Shown piece by piece: positions 22,961-34,990 of a stretch of DNA of 64,000 bases. The DNA is from Musa acuminata AAA Group. Lineage: Eukaryota > Streptophyta > Magnoliopsida > Zingiberales > Musaceae. The position numbers and the translations under genes were made by a program. Each line of letters begins with the position of its first letter. Position 1 is the stretch's first letter. The notes under the pieces were generated by a model. That model was not told the origin of the DNA. It searched no databases and was given only the letters and a program-made list of their open reading frames with translations. The stretch spans positions 13,841,001-13,905,000 of the forward strand of contig NC_088331.1 of the NCBI RefSeq assembly GCF_036884655.1, given 5' to 3'.

Positions 22961-25900
22961 ATGTCGTACGCCGCCGCAGTGAACGTAATGCTGGCGGTGC
23001 ACGAGAAGAAGACGACCGCTGTCGATCTCTACCGCCCTCTCCGCAACTACATCGCTTACACTTTCTCCGAACACGACGCTCAGGTCGCCGATGACGACCT
23101 CCAGACCATCCGACAGCTTCGTCTCAACCTCGAGAAGCCCTCCCCCTCCCCCCTGGACCTCCGCCGGGACCTCCTCATCTCGTACTTCCGCGCCATCGCC
23201 GCCGTCGAACCCCGGTTCCCCATCTCCCCCGACCGATCCCACGTCCACTCCCTCACCTTCACCTGGTTCGACGCCTTCCGGTCCAACAAGAAGGCCGCGC
23301 TGCCCTCTATCCACCTCGAGAAGGCCGCCGTGCTATTCAACCTCGGCGCTGTCTACAGCCAGATCGCCCTCGCCGCCGATCCCACCTCTGCCGCGGGGCT
23401 CAAGCAGGCCTGCAACGGGTTCCAGAGTGCCGCGGGGGCATTCGCGTTCCTGAAGGATCATGCGGCGCCGAAGGCAGTGGCTGCGGGGGCCACGGTCGAT
23501 TTGTCGGTCGAGTGTGCCGTGATGCTGGAGAAGCTGATGCTGGCGCAGTCTCAGGAGTGCTTCTTTGAGAAGGTTATCGGGGATGCGAAGCCCCCCGGGC
23601 TTTGCTCCAAGGTTGCTCGTCAGGTATATCTTGAACTCTCTCGTAGATTTCTTTTATATATTATGTTGATGTTTCGTTGCACATAAAATTCTTGTCATTT
23701 CCAGGAAGTTCCTTTTTGTTTTCTGCTAATCTTAACTATGGGCAATTATGATACTATATGGCATATGCAATTTATATATATCTTCCTTGATAGCGCATAT
23801 TTGATGAGAATCATTGTTTTAATTATGGCATTGAAGGACGTAGTGATAAGGACGTAGTTATTTGAGTCTTCCATCTTGCATTCCAAGATCCTAAACTTCC
23901 GTTTGCAGTTTTATTTAGAACTTTGCTGTTACAAATCATTAGTTGATGCTGTCATGTTCATGATCTGTTACTTATTGTACTTTAATATGTTTTCCTGTTA
24001 ACTCCAAGCTACTGTTGCATATGCTGTTTATTTTCTTATCCTTAGATTCTTGCTTGTCTAACATGTTTAAGAATTCATAGTCGTGATGCAAACTGACAAC
24101 ATCTTGAGCATGCTTCACAAACCTCATGGCATTTGGTGTATGTTGTAGGTTGGAGTCTACTATGAGGAAGCATATGCAGCGCTAAATGCTTCTCCACTCA
24201 ACCAACATTTTGATCGGACATGGATCTCTCATGTGCAACTGAAGGCAGCCCAATTTTATGCTGAGGCTTGCTATAGATACTCTTTGGAGCTTCATGAGAA
24301 AGAAGAAATTGCAGAGGAAATAGCTAGGCTCAGGATTGGGATAAGTGCTCTTGTCGATGCAAAAAAATCTGCCAAGGGTGTAGCTCAACCTCTACTTGAT
24401 GCTGCTAACAAACTAGAGACCAATATGAATCATAACCTAGAGAGATCTGTGAAGGAGAATGATCGGGTCTATCTCATGCGGATTCCAGCAGCTAGTTCTT
24501 TGGCAGCTCTTCCTGCAGCATCTCTAGCAAAGCCCATTCCTCTGGGAGAAGTTTTAAATGCTAGCAAGGAGAAGTTTTTCTCAAACCTTGTCCCTGACAG
24601 TAGCACAAAGGCTCTGTCCAAGTACACTGATATGGTCGACAACATTATCCGGACCCAGCTGGAGAAGCTACAACAAGGGAGTGAGATAACAAGGGTTAAA
24701 CTCAAGGAGATGGACCTGCCAGATTCTATCCTGGCGTTGGAAGGTAACTTAAGTTTGCCTTTGGATCTCACAGAGGATGTAGAGGCAGCACAAATCAGTG
24801 GTGGACCATCTGGACTGGAAACTGAGATACAGCAGCTCAGGGACTTGAGGAGGGTCAATCAGGAGCTGTTGGTCCAGGCAGAAGAGCTACTACAGAAGGA
24901 AGCAAATGCAGATGCACAATTCCGAAACCAGTTTGGAACAAGGTGGACTAGACCACAGTCAAGCACCTTAACAAAAAACCTACAGGATAGATTAAACAGG
25001 TTTGCTGCAAATCTGAAGCAAGCAGCTGATAGTGATTCAAGGATTGATAGGGAAGTAAGAGGCAATGGGGAGCTCATGGCAATCCTTGATTCTAGACCGG
25101 TATGCATGCTGTCAACGGGCATATACCTGTCTATTATGTTCAACCAACTAGCTGCAAGTAGAATGGTTACTATATTGTCCCATTCATACTTTCTTGGTAT
25201 TCCCTTGCATCATTACTGATTCCTATTAATTTTTATAGCGACTGACAGCATATGATAAGAAAGTGTATCCTCTGTTGACTTGTTTCCTCCTTACATAAGC
25301 TTGCTAACAAAATATAAGATTAAACAAAATATGTAGTATATTGATTTATTTGATTGCTATATTCCTGAAATTGTACTAATAATTGAATATTCTCTTTATT
25401 TCATATTATTCTTGTATATATACATGTACAACAGTCTGGGATTATATGCAAATCTATGTTTGTATGTGGAGAGGTACATACATAAGGTGCCTTTGAAGGA
25501 ACACATATACAAATTAAAGCAAGTTTTTTAGTTTTGTGGCATACCCTTGCCCTGGTAAAATGCTAACTTGACGCATCATGCATGCTAGTCGGAAACGTCC
25601 ATGTGCCAACTCACACATCTTATAGCTCACATGTGTATTTTTCTGATGGTGCTTTGTTAGTGTAGAGACTCATGGCATCCAATATATGCTATCCTTGATA
25701 TGAAGTTATACAGGAATTAACACAGAAAACTCTGTTCTATCTTTTTTCCTATCTCTTTCATTATAAATTATATTCATGAAATCTAATTATGGTTTCTTCA
25801 TATAAATTGATAAGGTCTCTCAAGAAATCTGGGATCTAACTAGTTCAACAGTTGTAAACTTCTCATTTCTTACAATATTTTGCAGATTGAATCAGCCCTT

Positions 25901-28900
25901 CCAAGTCTTGCAAGGCCTATCATGTCTTTAGATGGAAATGAAGATGCTATAGTGGGAGCTCTCAAACAGAGCTTGGTATGTACTGAATTTTGTTGTATTC
26001 TGGAAAAAGGAAATATTGCAGTTTTACTCTATTTGTCTCTGAACTGCAAGAAGTCAGTTCTGCTTGACTTTGATATGTGAGATGCACAGCCTCAATTTTG
26101 TTTGGCTTCATATGTTTGAATTTCATAATGCATCTGTAGCTTTTCCTTTTAGTTTTTAGTTTAATTTTCTTGAAACTCATGGAGCTCAATGTGTTCTTTG
26201 GAGGCTTTTGTTCATTTGACTTGGGAACCTTGGGGCTAGTGCCTAGTAATAAATTTCTGGTAATTGTCGATAAGAGTAGGACTCTCCTTTATATAGTTGA
26301 CACTTAGATCTGTTACCAGTAACAATTGCACATTTCAGTTAACTGGATAATATATTGGATCTGGCTGTGAATTCTGAAGTTGTTTGATCACATCAGATGC
26401 ATGCTTTACTTGCTAGTCCATGATAATTGGTAACTCACTAACTCCAGTTAATTCCGTTTTGATGTTAAATCATAATTGTCTAATTTAACACCTTCTGAAT
26501 GTTCCTTTAGTTATACTTTTGTGTTAGCTTATTTTAAGTAACCAGCATTAGATCAATATCTCATTTAGCATCTATCTTGAAACTCTCATGAGATATTATT
26601 CTACTTCTTGTTTTTGGGGAAAAAACAAATTTTTTAGGCTACCAGTGTCAGCAGAAGTAAAAAAACGATATTTGAGACTTCTATTTCTTATGGTGTCTTT
26701 TGAACTTCCTTTGTTGTTCCATGCCTTAGTGTCATTCTCCTGACACCTACTTGTGCAATCAGAGGCAATTGGAGAATTTAGGAGAACAAAGGGCAGGCCT
26801 TGAAGATATGCTAAAAGAGATGAAGAGGAAGGTGAGGGCTGTTCTCAGAGACATTACCCTACTTCCTAACATTTGTTTCTTATGTCTCCTTTATTATATT
26901 CTTGTGTCATGCTCATCTTAAGATTATATCCAGTATGAGTACTTTTACTTTTTAATCTTTATGCAGTATTTATTTTTATGGTTATTTTCACATAACTAAC
27001 TTGGGTTATCCAATCGTGATCCTGTGACACATGGACTAATAGGAGTAAGCTTTGACTCAAACACTTGAGATGAAGTTTCTATTAACAAATTTAATATGAA
27101 CTAAACCAAACAAATTTCAAGTTTGAAGAAATTATTTTGCAAAAAACTTTGAAGAATCAGCTGTTTCAACTAGATAAGATTGACCAAGGAGATCGATGCT
27201 GTTTTGAATTTTCTTAGGCAGATTTTGCCCCTTAAATTGGTTAAAGCTGCCAGTTTGTCACTTTCTGTTGGTTGTTCCCCGGGAAATGAATTATCTTACC
27301 ATGCAGGTTTATTGTTCATTACGCACATGATTCTGGTAAAGGGCCACAGTAGGCATGTAACTCTTTACCACAGATACCAGTGCATATCACCTAGTGCATG
27401 TGCATGCATGCATTTGTTTGCATTGCTCATTCTTTCCTGGATGAGCCGTGGCATGGTAAGTCACGATGTGTAGTGTGTAACAAACCACAGGGCCATTCTT
27501 TGACTTGGTGACAGGTACGTTAAAATTTAATCGTCGCTAATGAGTGATTGAGTTTTAGATCTAAATTATATCTGAATGACATCTACAAAAAAAATTATAC
27601 TAAAAGTCACATGTAGTTGATTTTTTTTTCTTTTCTATTAGGAATGGTGCAAGTTATGTCCTATTATGGTTTTAGGAAGGCCAGTGTTATTGGGAACTAG
27701 TAAGTGGTTGTGCAACTTCAAGGTCATTCTCACAAAGGTTCTAGATTGCTGCTATTTTTAATACACTGTTGTGATATATCTTTTTGTATGTTTATTCTTT
27801 TATGGTTTCTTTGGAGAAGACTTATGCTTTTAAAGATATTAATGAAGTAGTACGTATCTTTAGAGATGGATTATGAAATCAAATGGCTATTTTCTGATGA
27901 TAAAAGCTTTGAGACATTTGGTCCCAGTAAATGCTTCTTAATTTCTCACATTTTAACAAGTACAGTATTTGTTCATTTAGCCAATGTCACTTCTGTTGCA
28001 GGATGATATACTGCCAAAGCTGATGGCAAGCACTGGATCACAAGAGGATCTTTTCAAGAAAGAAATTGCTAAGTATGACCAAATATGTGAAGAAATTGCA
28101 CAAAATATTGAGGCACAGGAGCAAGTATTGCTTCAACTTCAAGTAAGCTATTGTCTTCTTCCTCTTCAGTAACAAAGATTCAACATTATGTGACAGTTTT
28201 TAATTTACTATCTTTCAATTGTTTAAGGTTTCACAATCACTACAATCATTATCATTAGATAGAGTGTGATTTGAGTTGATTAACAATGTTTAAGTTGATG
28301 TTTTGCAGTGAATAGGCTAATGATTAAGGCATTAAGCATGTTGGTCATTAAATATTTTAATATGTTGATTAAAGATTTAAAGTCTTTAACAAGTATCACT
28401 TGTCTTGATGCAAAGCCCATAACTCATGATCTCTCTATTATTTATTTATTTTGGTAGGGCTCTTTGGATAACTAGGATCCTCCACGAGCAATGTGGATTT
28501 CTACGGATGTCATAAGCCTACCAAACCATTTCTATGGTTTCATGATACCCTATGCCCCTCACTGGACCAAAAATTCACTGAGATTTCACAAATTGTTGAT
28601 ATTTTGATATTATATTTGTCAAGAACCAACTCAAAGACTATGGATAATATCCCACAAAAGATTGCCTAAGTACTTTCATTATGAGGGGTTTTTTGGTGTG
28701 TGGGGATGTTGACTCTAAGCCTTAAATTTAAGCCTTAAATTTAACTGAAGGTCTATGCCTATGATATACCTGTTATCCATTTTACTTTATCTTAATTGTC
28801 CTTTTTCTCAGCTCTCTAGGACAAAAGATAATCTAGATTTCACAAATATTACTAGTGGGAGTTTGAATTGATAGTGCAGGCACTTTGTACTTTTCTGGCA

Positions 28901-31900
28901 TCCATATTAAGTCAGAGTCTTTAGTGATATTATTTCTAATATGGCCAGACAACTGACCTGTAAATTAAGGCAAACCCATCAGCTCAAGGACTGCCACACT
29001 GCAAATTTCTGCTCCTCTTAGGTCCGGTGATAAATTGCAGCTTTTCCCAAAGGGATAGGGACCATAAGCTGGAATCAAGAAGCTGAGTATATGACTTCTG
29101 TATTAATTTATAGTTTTTTTCCTTTATTTCACTCTGAATGATAATTCATTTTATTCTTGTTGCATATTTCTATATTTTGTCTCTTATGTAACATGGCATT
29201 GCTTGAATGTAGTATACATTTCTTGTGGTTCACTATGATGATCATGCCTTGATATTGTTTATGATCCATGTTCTTCATTTGTGTTGATTTTAACTCCAGC
29301 AATGCACTAACAACGATGTTGCTTAAGATTTTATATTCTTTCTTGTGTTCACCTGCAGTCAAAAAATGATGACTTTGCTGCTATGTTCAATCTGGAAGAC
29401 TTCAAAGGTTCTGGTCCACCTCCTTTAAGCTGATCTAGATACAGGAATCCATGAATCCTTTCTTTTCTTTAGTTAGTTTTTGAATGAATTTTATCCATCA
29501 CCTCTTTTTGACTCTCTTTAAGACTTCTAAGTACAGGACTGCTTGAATTCTTGAACTGCAGTAATAGTGTATCAGTGTATCTTTGTATCTTTCATGTGGA
29601 TATTGTTTTCTCTGGTTCTGCTCACGGTTTAATGCACATTATTGTTCTGTGGTTATTCATTATCTTGTTCATGCTTATCCTTAAGAGTCTAAATTCTTGG
29701 GGCATCACAAATATAAACAAAATTATCTGTATTGCTTTTGATGGTGTATGTTCTATATTTTTACAGAATTTTCGGTAAATGTATTCACTTTTTTTATTAA
29801 TCTTAATAGTTGAACATGGAAAAATGAGCATTGTTACTATGGTTGTAATTTGTAAAGGTTTTTAAACTGTTCTTCTTGCTTCATATTCTGTAACTAGATA
29901 TATGTTACATGTTTCAAACTAATGTGTTGTTGGAACTTAATGCTGTGTTATGATTGGCAGTACTTTTTGAAAATTTGAATAAATTATGTGCTTATGCAAG
30001 ATAAGGAATTAAATTGCCAAACTAGCCACAAGTTAGGATAATTGTCGACAACTTCTGATAGTGGGTATCTTTAACCTGCTATCCTTAAGAATTTTTTGTC
30101 CGTTAAAGTGGATGTAGATGAGTTGCTAGCACTCTTCTACTGTACATAGGAGTTGCATAATTTGCAGCTCTGGTTAAAGTGCAACAGCTTTGGTATGCAT
30201 CACCCAAAAATGATATATTAATGATTTAATTCTCGATTGTTGTTATATTGGAGATTTTTGTGCTAAAAGAATTTTGATCTGGCAGAAGAAAATCTAACGA
30301 GCAAAATGTAAATGTATGGACTGATATTGATATGCTGACTTTGAGCAAAATGTATGGAAGTTAATGAGATTTATACTGAGAAGGATGAAGCAATATCACA
30401 GGATTGAACATAGGGATTATTGTGTTGTATATTGCAAGGGTATCATAGGGCTGTAATTGGATTGCCGTATGTTCCAAGAAGTTCATTTTGACAATGCACC
30501 AAGGTCTTCATTCTCTTTTATGCAAATTAATCAAAGATTAGTTTTATAGGGTGCGAGTTAGAGACCGTATGCCGTTTTTGTTCTTTTTTCTCTATAATTT
30601 TGTCGTTTGGACAATGATCCAATTCATGGCTATATGAAGTTCCAACAATGGTGTTGCCTTGGCTTTTTTAATAAAGATAATCAAGGTTTAGAATATGGAC
30701 CTGATCAATATGTAACATCGGGATGTTTACTGACTCATATTATGTGGTATCACCCAAATAATAATAATAATAATACTGACCAGTATTAAACCATGTTGAT
30801 GCTCACCGTACTGCCTGATATTTGAAACCAGCAAGTTAATTATACTTATTTTACTTCATTCATAGCTTTGCTTTTTAACTCATTTGATTGACTTATGACA
30901 TCAATTTTTTTTGCTCATTTAAGTTTTAATAGTAAAAATTTCTAAGTTCTTCCATATGTTCTTTTTTTTTAATTGAGCAGTATTTATGTCAGTCTTGATC
31001 TGCTTATGTTATGTGGACTGTAAACATTATTACTAGCAAATGTTTATCAGCTAAATTGTACAAAGATCAAACAATGAAGTTTTTTGTGTTGTGAAGTTGA
31101 TATTTAGTTAATTATTAATCTGTATTGAATGATTTATCTTTTATTTTATGCTTATGATCATTATCTTGACATAAACTGCATTGTCTTTGTAATGTTAAGG
31201 TCATGGTCTAAAATCTTCTTTTGTCCTTACTAAATTGAGTACAACAACAACAACAAAGTCATACGAACAAAAATATGATCAACTGAGACCAAAAGCAAAA
31301 AAATTTATCGTCCACCAGCTGAATACATGTGATCCAAGACTTTCAGTCAGATTTTTGACATATTTGAGCTAATCCTGCATTTAAGTGAAATTTGATATTA
31401 CCATAAGCTTCAGTCATTAAATTGTACCTCAATCACTTGGATAAAAGGATATGGCTTTTTGATTTGATATTTGAACTGTGGGAATAAGAATTTAGTTCTC
31501 TGTTTCCAGTCAATATTAAATAACTTTTCTTTTTTTCATTAGTATGCTTCCAGAATTTGTACACCTTTTATTGTATTTGAATTTATTTGCCTTAGTTCCT
31601 CAAAATTTTATTGCCAGTTGCCCGTGAGAAGAGTTACAAACAGATAGCTGCTGCTGTGGCAAAATATCGGGAAATTAAGGAGAACATCAACGAGGGTTTG
31701 AAGTTTTATGTTACTCTTCAGGTATACAAGACCTGCAATTTGTTTGTATGAATATTTTAAACGTTGTTCTCACCATTCTTTTTTCTAAGCGTCGACCAGT
31801 CCAGTTTGATTTCATCATCCAGGTCACAGTCTGTGGTGCAGCCACATCTCAAATCCCTTCATATATGGATACTCTTGATTTCATCTCATGTCCCCTGACT

Positions 31901-33230
31901 CCATGGCCTTCTCTTATATCATTCACATGCCCCAGTCATTGCCTCCATGAATTTCTCTGCTTGCACTATATGCCTTCTTCAACCATCCAACCATAACTGC
32001 TACTGTCATCAAGACTGACCACCAACGTTCATCACCAGCAGACCCATGTTTGAATCCAACAACTCTATCACCGGCAGCCTTCTCTGAGACTGCTGCATAT
32101 CATGCATCAGGATAGCAGGAAAATCCCTGTTATGGCTCAGTTGGGCATAGCAGAGAAACGGTTGCAAATCAGGTTATATGGTCTACGTATGATGTCTTGG
32201 ACTACCATTATGACATATGACCACACTAGTTGTAGTCCAAATGGCTGCTGGGCATGTTTGTCAAATTACTATATTATGAAATTTTTGGGACCAGAAGTGA
32301 TTGGAGCAATGAATGATTGTTTGATATGTCCTGGTCGATGATCCTCTCGTTTTACTCGATGCTGCTGATAGCTGCTTGACTATGTTTAGCATGTTACTTG
32401 CATTTGCAGGAATATAACTGAACTAAATTTCCAATCTGTTTTACAAACAGGATGCACTTACAAATGTAAAGCAGCAATGCAGTGATTTCATCATGACCAG
32501 AAGCATTCAGTGCAGAGAGATGGTCGAGGATGTGCAGAGGCAGATAGCTGGACTCAACTTTGCAACTGATGGGAAAACAGGCTACAACTACCCTTCTGGT
32601 GGGCAACTCAACCATTCAAGGACGGATGCTCAACAAGCTGAACCCCAGACCACACCGCCTCCTCATCCTCCACCAACTTATCAGCATATACCTGCGGAGC
32701 AGCCGGGGCCAGGATATTTGCAGCCATACCCTTCCACTGGGCAACCTGACCATCAGAGGAATACTCAACAACCTGAACCACAGAGCACTCCACCTCCTCC
32801 TCATCCTCAGCCATCCTACCACCGTTTACCTGCAGAGCAGCCAAGGCCTGGATATTTGCAGCCATACCCTTCCACCGGGCAACCCGACCATCAGAGGACT
32901 ACTCAACAACCTGAACCACAGAGCACTCCACCTCCCTCTCATCCTCAACCACCCTACCACCACTTGCCTGCAGAGCAGCCAAGGCCTGGATATGCTCATC
33001 CTTACCCTGCCTATGCTGCACCTCAGCAGACTCCTTACTATGCCCCGGTTGGTCAATATCAGCATCCTCAACAGGCACCAAACCATGACTACGGGCAACC
33101 AGCTTATCCCGGATGGCATGGAGCATACTACAATGCATATCAACAGCAAACCGGCCCATATCCTCCTCCCCCATACACAGTGCCAGCTCCTTATCCCCCA
33201 CCCCAGCAAGGTAGCTACCATAGTCGATGA
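22961..33230 (+). CDS. ALIX: ALIX/BRO1-domain endosomal sorting protein, 8 exons
   Basis: Homologue of ALIX/Bro1, a cytosolic adaptor that binds ESCRT-III at endosomes and helps sort ubiquitinated membrane proteins into multivesicular bodies. Coding exons by GT-AG and frame: 22961-23623, 24149-25099, 25886-25975, 26763-26831, 28002-28142, 29359-29407, 31618-31721, 32451-33230, totalling 948 aa. All junctions are phase 0 except exon 6 to 7 (phase 1). The BRO1 domain covers about residues 5-390 (LHEKEEIAEEIARLRIGISA lies within it). A coiled V-domain follows (to about 690: AKYREIKENINEGLKFYVTL, VKQQCSDFIMTRSIQCREM). The tail from about 725 is rich in Pro, Gln and Tyr. The Arabidopsis protein is about 850 aa; the excess here is the repeated tail. 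Exon 1 is strongly GC-rich. The ATG is the first in the open frame. Splice sites are by eye. Confidence 0.93.
32590..33003 (+). repeat. Three tandem 138-bp units coding the ALIX proline-rich tail
   Basis: Units run 32590-32727, 32728-32865 and 32866-33003, exactly 138 bp (46 codons) each, so the frame is kept. Each encodes a GQ.NH/DH start, a QQPEPQSTPPP core, a LPAEQPRPGYL-type motif and a PYP end. Units 2 and 3 are nearly identical at the DNA level; unit 1 is more diverged. Confidence 0.93.
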
Positions 33231-33915
33231 AGAAGGCAACCCCCCAGATCTCACATTGTCCTTGTAATTCGTTGTAAAGAGATGGTGTGCTAGATTATGC
33301 ACTTTAGAACAATTTTATATTCTTTGTGGTACCAAATAATGTAAAAAGTAAGCTGGAAGATAGGTGGGTATGATTTTCTCTTGTATATGGCATCCATGTG
33401 TGGTAATGTAATAATAATATTTTGGCAACCACAAGTTAGCAGGCAATCCAATATTGTGGCCTTTTGCCTTCTTTTTACCAAAATCTGGCTGACAGTAGTA
33501 ATTGGATACAGTAAGTTTGTATTGATTTGCAGATGTTTATAATCTCTTTGTTCAGAATGCCCCAGTCAGCAGCAGCAGAAGGATAAAAAAGGGTCTACAA
33601 TAGCTTCCCTTTATTGATATATGACCGGTCCCGTTTAGGTATTGGATTCATTTTATGCTTTTGCTGTTGTTGTTGATCGTAACGTTGGCGATGGTGGTAA
33701 TGATAGTGGTAAATCGTCTGTGTATTGTTGAATTATCGATCAATCTAATAGAATAATAACAGTTCCAACCCAAACCAAATCGTTGCCATCCCCAAACTTA
33801 ATTCAAATTGGATATTGAGAAAAATATGACCCCAGTTACAAACATGAACGCATTGCATGCATACGTTACCCTGTAATGTTCTAAGATACAAAAATGAATT
33901 CATAATCTTACTATT

Positions 33916-33922
33916 AAAAAAA
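33916..33922 (-). terminator. RNA polymerase III T-run terminator of tRNA-Leu
   Basis: A run of seven A on the + strand (T on the minus strand) lies 13 bp past the tRNA 3' end. A shorter T5 run sits at 33931-33935 (+ strand), which is A on the transcript and not a terminator. Confidence 0.6.
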
Positions 33923-33935
33923 CATTCACATTTTT

Positions 33936-33942
33936 GTTGAGA

Positions 33943-33975
<33 letters not shown>

Positions 33976-34015
33976 ACCTTAATCTGGCGCCTTAGACCAA
34001 CTCGGCCATCTCAAC
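33936..34015 (-). tRNA. tRNA-Leu(AAG)
   Basis: On the minus strand the 80-nt sequence starts GTTGAGATGGCCGAGTTGG and ends CACTCTCAAC. The acceptor stem GTTGAGA pairs with TCTCAAC. The anticodon arm is CCAGA-TTAAGGT-TCTGG, giving anticodon AAG. A long variable arm (TCCGAAAGGGC region) and the T arm GTGGG-TTCAAAT-CCCAC are as expected for a class II leucine tRNA. No intron and no encoded CCA. It is the only tRNA gene I could find. Confidence 0.97.
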
Positions 34016-34990
34016 GTTATGTAACACATTCGTAAACTCATAAATATAAATTTAGATAATCTTAGGTGACTGTACACAACAAGCTAACTTGCGATCATTA
34101 AATCAATGGGCCTTGAATCGAAAATCTTATGTTGATTTTGGATATTGATTTGTTCGACCGTAGGGCTTTTCGTTTATCTCTATTTGATTGAACTCATATT
34201 TAATATTAACCTCGAGGATAATTATCCTCCAAAAAATTGATTTTGGGCGGTTACTGCTTACGTCCAAAATAATTTTAATTGTTACAATCAGGATTCATAT
34301 AAAATGAACCATAATGACTGATCTTAAAAATCCGAAAATATCATGGATGATCATATTTTGTTCTTTGATAGACATAAACAGACGATGGAAATCACATAAG
34401 AATCTATAGTAATGCGCTATTAAACTTTAATTTGACGAAGGATCACAAAGAGTCATGATCGGTGTCCATATTAGATGGGTAATTGCATTTAATGTCTATT
34501 TCAGTTAATTATGTAATCATTAATAAAGCATCGTGTAATTATATGTAACAACGACTTTTAGTAAAGTACTTCCGAATCATGTATTAAATCCATTCATTAT
34601 ACAATATTTAGATCAATAGCTTTTGTAGCCAGTTTAAGACGAATGTAAATAGAAAAATAAGTCGCTATGTTGAGGTTTTCTCGTGTAAGTCTAACTGATT
34701 CTCTTAAATTGAATTCCGATATCTTTTAGTCGAGTTTACAATAAATTCGAAGAAAAAAGTAAAAAAAAAAGCTTATTTAAGGTTTTTAGATACAACTTAA
34801 TTCAAAAGTATATTTGATAAATATATTTGATAAGTATATTTGATAACTGATTTTGTAGAAGATAATAATGGGGTTTACAGGAATGGCCTCTCCATTTTTT
34901 TTTTTTTTTTTGTAGTTGTATGAAGATATCTTTTATAAAATCAAATAATGATGAACCATATCTATTAATTGATTTTAGAACTGGTTGATA
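34016..34990. other. AT-rich intergenic DNA, nothing recognised
   Basis: No open frame of note, no RNA gene and no transposon ends. It contains a TTTGATAAGTATATTTGATAA short duplication (about 34808-34850) and a poly-T run of 18 near 34896. Confidence 0.6.

Noticed and set aside
22859..23453. Antisense and shifted frames over ALIX exon 1
   Set aside because: GC-rich shadows of the real exon, which has a clear BRO1 domain.
31748..32341. Frames between ALIX exons 7 and 8 as extra exons
   Set aside because: Exon 7 and exon 8 join in frame and match the family; these frames add unrelated sequence.
32560..33302. Other-frame and antisense frames over the ALIX tail
   Set aside because: Shadows of the in-frame tandem repeats.
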